Made by a program: the position numbers and the translations under genes
Assembly (NCBI GenBank): GCA_040954595.2
Contig: CM082590.2
Coordinates: 6,634,001-6,698,000, forward strand
DNA length: 64,000 nt
Source of the DNA: Balanoglossus misakiensis
Taxonomy: Eukaryota > Hemichordata
Reading direction: 5' to 3'
Shown here: one piece after another, positions 44,290-54,800 of the stretch
Position numbering within the stretch: position 1 is the first letter of the stretch
Layout: each line of letters begins with the position of its first letter
Notes under the pieces: model-generated
What the model saw: the letters and a program-made list of their open reading frames with translations, nothing else
What the model was told of the DNA's origin: nothing
Database searches by the model: none

Positions 44290-46855
44290 TCTGAGGAGAT
44301 TAGGACTTGCCGTTGAAGTGTGAGCATATCGCTCCTGGTTGTTGTGGTCTGAATTCGTGTTTCACCCCTGTCTTTCTTCTATTTTCTTTCAAATCTGTCT
44401 CCACGTTTGTGGGAACACTTTCTCTGTAACCTCTGAAAGGCAGAATGGTTGACTGTTTGTTCTTTTGAGGGTTTTCTTGGTCTTTGTGTGAGCGCAATGC
44501 TTGGGTCGCGCGGTCGGTCGCGAGGTCGCGAGGTCAGCCGTCGAACACTGCGTTTACAAGCACGTCTCTTTACGCACGTATCTTCCTTGCGCATGGCAAA
44601 TCGAACCAGGACTCGTAACGGGAACTGGCTCACGCCATCAACTTGATAGGTGCTTGATTTTGAGAGTTTTCCGTCACCGTTGAGTTGGCTTTCAGTTCCA
44701 AGCTTCGGACTGAGCGGGCAAAGTAGGCCTTCAGGTTTACTAAGGCTCGATCATTTTTCGGCCCCAGTCCGATATAATTTCAGTTAGACAGTGATTTGTG
44801 TTTCTTGTTCAGTCCACGTTTTACAGCTGTGTGACTTCCATTGTTCTAAGACAATGTAGCAAGTGTTGCTTACGGTTATCGATTTTTTATCGCTCTGTTC
44901 TGGTGTAGCGTAGCTTGTACGTGCACTGTGATACTATTGAACCGTTCATTGACAGTCACGTTCGTTCGCGTTTCCCCGCATAGTAAAACAAACGGAAGGA
45001 ATTGAAAAATCGGCGGAGGGCGCTGCAGTGACGGGTGGCGGAATTAAGGCCGACGATCGTCTTATGCGCATGTGCATAATTTCGGGTGTACAAACATTAC
45101 GTCCAATCCAAATGTTCTGCAAATTTTGGGTTCCGCGCATTCAAATAGTTGACTGCCTTTGCTTCCTTCCATATTTCAGGCGCACTGTATAAAAAGACTT
45201 TAGTTTTGTTCATTCTTTTCACCCAATTTGCTGTCTCTTCCCGATCTCCGACACGGACTATTCGACCTACGTCCAATCCAAATGCTCTGCAATTTTTTCG
45301 CATTCAAATAGTGGATTGCCTTCGCTTCCTTCCATATTTCATGCGCACTGTATAACCTGTCACATTTTCTCAGTATACACAGTAATAGAAAAAGAAGGAA
45401 AGTAAGGATCTTTTCCTTTCCTTGAATTGTACCGCGATGTAAATTATCGACCCCTCAATTTAGAGAAAAAAAATGGTCTGTTTTGACTTTAGTATTTGGG
45501 TTAAATAAAGATTATTAATACTCCAAAATGTTTAATGCTGCGGTGGGGATAGGTCAATGCCCTACACTAGCCTTGCTGGTCTCAAGAAATGCAACTTTTT
45601 CCTGATTCTCAGACAGGGACACCCTGTGGAAGCAGAATCCGACGTATTTACATAATGAGGGGGAGGAGTTGCCACGTGAGCAGGTTGCATGTATCCCGGC
45701 AACACCCGCGACATTCTTGGGAGATTAGGACTTGCCGTTGAAGTGTGAGCATATCGCTCCTGGTTGTTGTGGTCTGAATTCGTGTTTCACCCCTGTCTTT
45801 CTTCTATTTTCTTTCAAATCTGTCTCCACGTTTGTGGGAACACTTTCTCTGTAACCTCTGAAAGGCAGAATGGTTGACTGTTTGTTCTTTTGAGGGTTTT
45901 CTTGGTCTTTGTGTGAGCGCAATGCTTGGGTCGCGCGGTCGGTCGCGAGGTCGCGAGGTCAGCCGTCGAACACTGCGTTTACAAGCACGTCTCTTTACGC
46001 ACGTATCTTCCTTGCGCATGGCAAATCGAACCAGGACTCGTAACGGGAACTGGCTCACGCCATCAACTTGATAGGTGCTTGATTTTGAGAGTTTTCCGTC
46101 ACCGTTGAGTTGGCTTTCAGTTCCAAGCTTCGGACTGAGCGGGCAAAGTAGGCCTTCAGGTTTACTAAGGCTCGATCATTTTTCGGCCCCAGTCCGATAT
46201 AATTTCAGTTAGACAGTGATTTGTGTTTCTTGTTCAGTCCACGTTTTACAGCTGTGTGACTTCCATTGTTCTAAGACAATGTAGCAAGTGTTGCTTACGG
46301 TTATCGATTTTTTATCGCTCTGTTCTGGTGTAGCGTAGCTTGTACGTGCACTGTGATACTATTGAACCGTTCATTGACAGTCACGTTCGTTCGCGTTTCC
46401 CCGCATAGTAAAACAAACGGAAGGAATTGAAAAATCGGCGGAGGGCGCTGCAGTGACGGGTGGCGGAATTAAGGCCGACGATCGTCTTATGCGCATGTGC
46501 ATAATTTCGGGTGTACAAACATTACGTCCAATCCAAATGTTCTGCAAATTTTGGGTTCCGCGCATTCAAATAGTTGACTGCCTTTGCTTCCTTCCATATT
46601 TCAGGCGCACTGTATAAAAAGACTTTAGTTTTGTTCATTCTTTTCACCCAATTTGCTGTCTCTTCCCGATCTCCGACACGGACTATTCGACCTACGTCCA
46701 ATCCAAATGCTCTGCAATTTTTTCGCATTCAAATAGTGGATTGCCTTCGCTTCCTTCCATATTTCATGCGCACTGTATAACCTGTCACATTTTCTCAGTA
46801 TACACAGTAATAGAAAAAGAAGGAAAGTAAGGATCTTTTCCTTTCCTTGAATTGT
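44290..46855 (+). repeat. Homogenised pair of array B units
   Basis: About 44290-45430 and 45715-46855 are practically identical by eye at an offset of 1425 bp, while sequence just before and after each block (for example the GTATTTACAT region near 44225 and 45650) differs. Very recent duplication or gene conversion over about 1.1 kb is the simplest reading. Confidence 0.8.
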
Positions 46856-48092
46856 ACCACGATGTAAATTATCGACCCCTCAATTTAGAGGAAAAAAATG
46901 TTCTGTTTTGACTTTAGTATTTGGGTTAAATAAAGATTGTTAATACTCCAAAATGTTTAATGCTGCGGCGTTTGCTAGGTCAATGCCCTACACTATCCTT
47001 GCTGGTCTCAAGAAATGCAACTTTTTCCTGATTCTCAGACTGGAACACCCTGTAGCAATAGAACCCGACGTATTTACATAATGGGGGGGGGGAGTTGTCA
47101 CGTGAGCAGGTTGCATGTATCCCGGCAACACCCGCGACATTCTGGGGAGATTAGGACTTGCCGTTGAAGTGTGAGCATATCGCTCCTGGTTGTGGTGATC
47201 TGAATTCGTGTTTCACCCCTGTCTGTCTTCTATTTTCTTTCAAATCTTTCCCAACGTTTGTGGGAACACTTTCTCTGTAACCTCTGAAAGGTAGAGTGGT
47301 TGACTGTTTGTTTTTTGTGAGGGTTTTCTTGGTCTTTGTGTGAGCGTAATGCTTGGGTCGCGCGGTCGGTCGCGAGGTCGGTCGCGAGGTCAGCTGTCGA
47401 ACACTGTGTTTACAAGCACGTCTCTTTACGCACGTTCGTCCTTGCGCATGGCAAATCGAAGCGGGACTCGTAACGGGAACTTGCTCACACCATCAACGTG
47501 ATAGGTGTTTGATTTTGGCAGTTTTCCGTCGCCGTTGAGTTGGCTTTCCGTTCCAAGCTTCGTCTTTTACTTAGGCTCGATCATTTTTCGGCCCCAGTCC
47601 GATATAATTTCAGTTAGACAGTGATTTGTGTTTCTTGTTCAGTCCTCGTTTTACAGCTGTGTGACTTCCATTGTTCTAAGACAATGTAGCAAGTGTTGCA
47701 TAGGGTTATCGATTTTTTATCGCTCTGTTCTGGTGTAGCGTAGCTTGTACGTGCACTGTGCTACTATGGAATCGGTCATTGACAGTGACGTTCGTTCGCG
47801 TTTCCCCGCATAGTAAAACAAACGGAAGGAATTGAAAAATCGGCGGAGGGCGGGTACGATCGTCTTATGCGTATTTGCATGATTTCTTGTGTACAAACAT
47901 TACGTCCAATCCAAATGTTCTGCAAATTTTTCGTTTCACACATTCATATAGTGGACTAGCTGCCTTCGCTTCCTTCCATATTTCTTGCGCTCCTTATAAG
48001 TAGACTTTAGTTTTGTCCCTTCTTTTCACCCAATTTGCTGTCTTTTCCCGATCTCCTACACATAGCAGGATCACAGCCATTTTGTCTGATGA

Positions 48093-48285
48093 TAAAGGTA
48101 TACAGTCACCTCCAATTTACATACGCCCATATATGGCTGAAATGGCGTATTTGAGCGTTCTAAAGAACATATTGTGGTGCTCTTTTTTTAGCGTGTGCCA
48201 CCCACCGAAAATCTGTGACTGGCTAGAACTCAATTTGCCATGGTAACTATAGCTAATTTTCAATAGGTGACCGTATATTGCCTTA
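48093..48285. mobile_element. Probable short MITE with imperfect inverted ends
   Basis: TAAAGGTATACAGTCACCT at the left end matches the reverse complement of AGGTGACCGTATATTGCCTTA at the right with a few changes; TA borders both ends. The roughly 190-bp core is unique in the window. It sits about 30 bp after the end of array B. Confidence 0.45.
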
Positions 48286-50474
48286 TGGCATTGCCTGTAT
48301 ATAATTTTTGTAAACAGAGTCTCTGGTTTGGCACATGCGCATAACACTCTTCTTATACACCAAGTCTAGTGGAATGAACACATGACACATTTTAACAAAG
48401 TGTTTTCTTTCGTATATTTTATTGGTTACACTTTTTTATTCGTTCTAGCCGAACTCCATCACAGATTCAATTACAGTCAACCACCTTCTCAATAACATGG
48501 TCGTCGTCATTCATTTTTTCATAATTTTGTTTTATGAAGGTTTGGTGACCTTCAAATGCCATGGATCCATACATATTTCACCTAAAATAACACAAATGAC
48601 AATATTCTCACCAAAATCTACAATACAGGAATATATATATCTATATATGTATGTATATATTTACAAATTCTTTCGAGTTGTTGTTCACACTTGCGCTAGT
48701 GTGCGCATGCCTAGTGAAGATCTTGAAAGGACCAAGCATATGAATTCAAAAACAATGATTGTTCACAAAATAAATATTAATATATGTGAGCTATGTCAAA
48801 TCTAAATGATAGGAAGAAGGGGTGCCTAACTGACCTGGAATTCACAAACCACGGCGCCATTTTTAGGCGGACAATTGATCAGTTGTCGACCATTTCCCGA
48901 AACTGTCGAACTTACACAGGGATTTAGACATGTATATTAAAGTACTCCTAAAGTAAAGTGAACTAAATTCATTGAGAGATTCATGAAAAATGACGAGTTT
49001 AGACTGATTCAGCAGAATCCACGGCGCCAATAACATCGAATTAGATAGGCCGGAAGTGACTCCCATAGGCAAAATGAGGTGACTGACGTCTATGCTAGTG
49101 TAAATTTTGGAGAAAAAAATGAAACATAGGTTGTGAATCAGAGAAACAAACTGCACATTTCTTACAAAGCCGTTTCAGACAAAATACAAACTACACCATG
49201 TTTATTATGGTGAGTATACATTGAAATAAAATATACACAGGAATATTTTGTATTCCTAAAACATTACCTTCTATGTTCGCTTTCGACTCGACCGTTAAGT
49301 GAGCTGGGTTTTTTCGGGGTACTCAGACAAATAGGCAAGGGCCTAAATCCCTAACCCTAAGTTTTTATTGCTCGTGCATTTCTAGTGAGAAAACAATACC
49401 AGAATACAGTAAAACAACATCAGCTGAAATCCCTAACCCTAAGTATTATTGCTTGTGCATTTCTAGTGTGGAAACAAGACAAGACCAGTAAAACAACGTC
49501 AACTGTCAGAGCACTAATGTAAATTGCGCAATCCCATTCCATTCTATTGTGTTCATAGGAGAATATATTTTAGACATTCTGGTAATCCAATATACCGTGT
49601 GCGTACTGTGGTTACATTATTTTCGCCAGCATAAGACGCATGCGCAGTGACCCTAACCCTTATAGTATTCATAGGTTGTATTTTATAAGTACAATTGGAA
49701 TACATGTATATTAAATTTAAATCATTCAACAGCTCTAGTTTATTGTGAGCTTGTATTCCGAACAGCATACATAACATTGTCGCGTGATGATAACTTTGTT
49801 CATCAAACACGACCCAGTTCACAAAACTAAGTACATAAAACCTCAAGTTCATATAACAAATCTCTGTTGGGATATGATGAAAATTAAGAAACTTATATGT
49901 AATTGTTAAAGTTTTACTGAATCTGTTTATTTGTGGCAATTTTATAGTGCATCTCTGCTTGGTCAAGTCCTTTAACTTGTAAGCATGCAATAATAAGCGA
50001 AAAAACATCTTTGGGTAAAGTAACATAACTTTAACTTGAAACTATATCAGGAGAAAAAAAATACCCATGATTCATTGCGGCTATTATGACCTCGCCCACA
50101 GCAGAGGATCATGGGAACTGGTAAATTGTAATTGTGCGACAGATGGGAAATCTTGAGCATCTAAACAAGTTTTTTTAAAGTATGGCCACTGTCAGCAAGG
50201 ACACAAAAAAGAGTTGAAAGTACACAGCACTTACACTATGATAATGTCTATACACCATAACTAAAATACCGCATATACTTTAACACATGTACAAAGTATT
50301 TTCACAGAAAGTTCTGCTAAAGGTAAAGCCAGTTCACCTGAGAAAGTGAGATTTTAATTCTTAACCATGCACCCCAACACTGTAATGAAGATGTAATAGC
50401 TAAAAATAATCATGGCATATTCCAACCTCAACCTTGATCAACTGTTTGCTAAGGGTTAAATGACATAGCAGATA
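48286..50474. other. Unrecognised stretch with short telomere-like motifs
   Basis: No coding gene recognised; the minus frame at 49553-50026 has no domain. CCCTAACCCTAA-type motifs occur near 49352 and 49433 within a diverged tandem pair of about 90 bp (AAATCCCTAACCCTAAG... TTGCTxGTGCATTTCTAGTG) and again near 49651. TATA-rich sequence lies at 48631-48662. Confidence 0.5.
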
Positions 50475-50681
50475 CTGTAAAACACTTTATTTTCGCGAGT
50501 CAAAATTTTCGCGATATCGAGAGAGGCCACTGTTTCGCGAGTATTAATTTTCGTGTTCTCTTTTTTCATTCACTGTATCGTTACCTTCAAAAAAAATTAC
50601 ACGACTTTTTATTTTCACGCTATTTTGGCTCTCGCGTATTTGGCGAAAATTAATTGCTCGCGAAAATAAAGTGTTTTACAG
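50475..50681. mobile_element. 207-bp MITE, copy 1 (TA target, CTGTAAAACAC ends)
   Basis: Ends CTGTAAAACACTTTATTTTC and its reverse complement, flanked by TA on both sides, pairing for about 25 bp including CGCGAG. A second copy in the opposite orientation is at 54535-54743. The TA duplication suggests Tc1/mariner mobilisation. No coding capacity. Confidence 0.85.
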
Positions 50682-50741
50682 TAGTTAAATTATACACAAA
50701 TAAATTTGATTGTACAGACGGTGTTTTGAAGTGTATCGAGT

Positions 50742-50747
50742 TTTATT
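50742..50747 (-). promoter_or_regulatory. Candidate polyadenylation signal of the decarboxylase gene
   Basis: AATAAA on the minus strand, about 300 bp downstream of the decarboxylase stop codon. Others lie inside the neighbouring MITE, so the choice is uncertain. Confidence 0.25.
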
Positions 50748-51047
50748 CAGAATTTGATGGGACTATTTTTTGTTGATATTGCTGCAATTTCTTGTTGATT
50801 ATAATATGCTGAGATATTTGCCCTCCCAAAAAGATAAACAGACTGAAACTGTTTCAAGAACAGAAAATCTAATTTTCCAACTCGGGGTGATTTTAACAGA
50901 CATCACATCTGGGAAAACATGCTAATTTCCTCGGTTTTTTTTACATAATTAATCATCTATACATTCCGGACAAACACACGCGCACACAGTGCGACACTAA
51001 AAGATCCTGATTCAAAATATTCTTTCTGGTTAAAATATTCTGATTTT

Positions 51048-51872
51048 TTATGTACATTTTTCTTTGCGTGCTTTGACGCCTTCACCAGCGCATCGTATCT
51101 TGTCGGCCTTTGGAGGGTGCAGGACGGAGGCATTGCATTCAGCGCATTTAGCTTTGACGCAGAGACCCCCCAGTTTTTCTGTTTGGGCGCCCTCTATCAG
51201 GTTGACGTGCTGACAGATTTTCAAGACTCCGCAGTACCCTAGGGCTGGGTTATCGCTGCCCTTGCCAGTGGGGACACCTTTGGAACCGTCGTTGTCATCG
51301 ACGTCCAAAGTGGGGCTGAGGATTGCTTTGCCGTATCGGTCGGGCTTTCGGAATTTAGGAAACTCGGCCCCGTCTTCGGGCATGTCGCCGAAGTTGTTAT
51401 CGATGAAATACGCCCCGTTGCCGAAAAATTCGCTGGCGGGCAGATTTTCGTCCTGCTCCGACCGTCCCGGTGGTGGTGCTGCTACTTTGGTATTCTTTGC
51501 GCACGCGCGAGGGATACCGATATTGCTTCTTGTAGTGGTGACGTCGTCGTCGTTGGGCGGGCCGGCGCCCCCACAGACCAGCTGTGCTTGTGCGTCGTTT
51601 TCGTCGTCGTCCGAGGATTCCTCGGTGGCGGTGCTGTCTTCCTGACCGTTCTCCATGGGCTGGCCGATACCGCTCTCCTCGAAGTGCGCCTTCACCTCTT
51701 TTGCCTTGTCGCGAATCAGGTTCCAGTCAGTCAGGATGTCTTCCTCAGTAGAGTAGCGTGACGTGACGGTGAATCGAATGACATAGTTGTTCTTTAAGGA
51801 CGCTGGGACCATGTACACTTTTCCAGTTTTGTTCAAGCATTTCAACAACGTCTCAGTTAATTCGTCAGGTCC
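51048..51872 (-). CDS. Hdc: Decarboxylase last exon with long C-terminal tail
   Basis: 825 nt to TAA, acceptor TATGTATTAACAG. About 70 codons finish the catalytic fold ([36 protein letters not shown]). The remaining 200 or so codons form a tail: an acidic Ser/Asp/Glu-rich stretch ([13 protein letters not shown]), a Pro/Gly-rich stretch, a Lys/Asp-rich part and a final Cys-rich segment with eight cysteines ([18 protein letters not shown]). Mammalian HDC also has a long tail with regulatory processing; I see no clear similarity to it. The exon is noticeably richer in G and C than its surroundings. Confidence 0.88.
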   Translation of the reverse strand, partial: GPDELTETLLKCLNKTGKVYMVPASLKNNYVIRFTVTSRYSTEEDILTDWNLIRDKAKEVKAHFEESGIGQPMENGQEDSTATEESSDDDENDAQAQLVCGGAGPPNDDDVTTTRSNIGIPRACAKNTKVAAPPPGRSEQDENLPASEFFGNGAYFIDNNFGDMPEDGAEFPKFRKPDRYGKAILSPTLDVDDNDGSKGVPTGKGSDNPALGYCGVLKICQHVNLIEGAQTEKLGGLCVKAKCAECNASVLHPPKADKIRCAGEGVKARKEKCT

Positions 51873-54800
51873 CTGTTAATACATAAAGAGGTGGGGGGAT
51901 TATTAGATTGTGTACAATGGCGATTATTTACATAGACTTACTGCTTATGAAACTTAACCCCTTACAAAAAATCCAAGTGTATTTCCTATAAGACATGGTT
52001 ATAGGAGTGTTAAAAGATTTTGGAACTGGAACCTACCCTATCAGAATGATACAGGGATACCATGGGAGAGTTCATATGCTATAAGGCATTTCATACAAGT
52101 TTTACAGCATGCAGTATATAGGGTTACAGAAAGAATATAAGCTCTTTATAGCATTCTAATTATAAAGGATATGTTCCAAACTCTTATAATACAAGGCATC
52201 TATATTCCATTTCCTATAGAAATCCAGTTGGCATTTTTGGTCCAGTTGGAATATTTTGTTAGGGTTCCCGAGTTTGCTAACATAATTTCATTAGAGGCCA
52301 ATAATTAAAGCCTAATCCACTGACCTTTAACCTGAAGACGACCAATCCCAGGATCCTCTCTGCTGCCACCTCAAAGCCAGGCTCACAGCGAACCCATTCT
52401 TCAAACATTTTCGCCAAACGTACGCCCTGAAAATGAAAAAAAATGCTTATACACTTTTTAACAAGAGAAATGCGCTGCCTTTTGTTTTTCATGCAAATTA
52501 CCTCAGTTTAACAGACGACGAATAAAATGGCTCTGTTTTACAGCTCATGACATAGTACAATATACAGAGGTCACATGATCGATTCACCACCTGAGGGCGT
52601 ATAACTTCATTGGCCAATACATACAGAAGGTAGCCAACTACAATAATGAAGATTTCATTTAACATTTATTCATTTATTTCATTTATCATACTGGAAAAAA
52701 TGTTCCTTATACATGTAGTCAGCATTGTTGTTGGTGCAACATTTGAATTTAAGTCCGGACTAGAATTCATTTTTCAACAATAACACAGACCATTATAAAC
52801 ATACAGGCTATGTTGATAGCAGAGTACTGGGTACATTAGAATGCTGTTTGGAGTAGAACAAGAAATTGTATTTGATACACAGAAGCCAAACGTTACAGCT
52901 AATGTCATTTTAATTGGACACCAGTGAATCCATGCAGTGTATACCAGACGTTACCAAAGAAACACTTTTTTAGTAAATTACCTTGCGGACGTGGTCCTGC
53001 AGTCCCTGGATCCCAAAAGAGCGGATGACAAACCACAGTTTCAGGGAACGGAATCTGCGACTCAGTGGTATCTGCCAGTGCTGTGGAAAGACAGATCACC
53101 AGCATGTTAAAGCCTCTAGAGCTGCCACTTTTTTCATGATTTTATTTTCCAACTTATATTGATCCATCTAAATAAGCTTACTGATAGGTATCTACGTACA
53201 TGAACACCTTAATATTATACCATCTGAATACTACTCCAAAACATATTTTGTATATAAAGCCTCTAGAGCTGCCACTTTTTGCATTATTTTCATGATTGTA
53301 CTTTCCAACTTAAATTAGTCCATCTACATAAGCTTACTGATAGGTATACATGAACAGCTTATCGATGCCCGATTGTGACTGCATGTCGCAATTTGTACCA
53401 CTATGGATTAAACAGGTACCACATCGATTTAATCAGCCTCCATACAAACAGTACACAGCTATCATGGTATGTGTCGCCATGATCGCAGTGATCATACAAA
53501 TAACAGTGAGAAAAATAACAGAACTTTTAAGTGTTAATTTTTTCTGCTTAAACTGGTGTACAACACAAAATATTCAGTTGAAGCTTAATTTTAAGAAAGT
53601 CAAACAAGAAAATGCATAACAAACAATGATCAACTAATTAGTGTGTTAAATCAAAGGTGTTGGCATGGTAACAGCGGAAATAAGACCAGAAAAAACACAT
53701 ATTATCAAGGACAATCAATGACACACTTAATTAAGGCAACATTGTTCATGCAGTGGATAACCTTGTTTAGCTATGCATGCGTGACTTAGAAGGGATGTTT
53801 GCTTAATCTGCCGGATAAATCGGCCAATGACATTGTACCATCAGGGTACGTGTCGTGTTGGCAGATCTTTAATAAAAGAAAACATATTTTCGACTAATTG
53901 TCAATTGCCTTACCATATAGTCAATTGCAAGTCCTACAAAGCAAGAAAGATGGACAAAGAAGTCGTATAAGTTGTGTATCAGTGGAAATGGTTATGCATC
54001 TCTCTAGATATAAAAGCATGGACGTGATCTTATCAGGGGAAAATATTGATAAGGAGAACGCCCATTTGATAAGCGATTATGTTTTTACTGATCACTAAGA
54101 ATTCAAAATGCAAAGATGTCTTGGCAGAATGTCTGTCCATCGCTCTCTCTCTCTTGATTGTTGGGGAAAAAGGAAATCCCGCTTCACTATAAAACAGATG
54201 TTACTGAAAATATGTTTAAACAAATAAGACTCAATAAACCTGAAGTAATAATTAGGCTGCTTTCTTTTGGTGATATCAGATCACTAAATTCACACCATAC
54301 ATTGATTTTGGTGTGTAGTACGTAATAAGCAATACAAGATTAGTTTATAGTCTACACGTTAACCTTACCTGATTTGTCATGTTTGAGGTACAATGGATTG
54401 ACGTTGAACGTGTGGTAGAGAGCAGCACTGTTCTTCACCCTGGAAGTCAAAATAAGTTTTTTGTTAAATTTTTTTTCAAATAGTTGCCTCCGTTCATATT
54501 TTGGTCACTTTCCAGTATAAAGTACCAGTATATACTGTAAAACACTTAATTTTCGCAAGCAATAAATTTTTCGCCAAATACGCGAGAGCCAAAATAGCGT
54601 GAAAATAAAAAGTTGCGTAAATTTTTTGAAAAGATAACGATGCAGTGAATGAAATAAGAGAACGCGAAAATTAATACTTGCTAAACAGTGGCCTCTCTCG
54701 ATATCACGAAAATTTTGACTCGCGAAAATAAAGTGTTTTACAGAACTATAGAAAAAATCTTCGGGCAAATATGGCCGACTCGAGGCAGAGGAGTCTGGGT

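Larger units (their letters stand above)
38396..48062 (+). repeat. Satellite-like tandem array B, units of about 1.36-1.43 kb
   Basis: Landmarks recurring once per unit: GAATTAAGGCCGACGATCG (about 38782, 40138, 43616, 45041, 46466; broken by a deletion near 47860), CTGCAAATTTT-CGCATTCAAATAG, GTTGTCACGTGAGCAG, TCGCGCGGTCGGTCGCGAGG and TTCATTGACAGTGACGTTCG. Spacing is about 1356 bp early and exactly 1425 bp between the units at 43616, 45041 and 46466. First and last units are partial. Short frames recur with the unit and show no domain. Two DNA transposons are inserted in the unit starting at 40138. A stray 135-bp piece of this family lies at 62867-63001. Confidence 0.85.

Noticed and set aside
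51262-51645. Plus-strand 127-codon frame
   Set aside because: Antisense of the GC-rich last decarboxylase exon.
52905-53105. 66-codon minus-strand frame starting [12 protein letters not shown]
   Set aside because: Wrong frame across exon h of the decarboxylase; the true frame is HWQIPLSRR between canonical splice sites.
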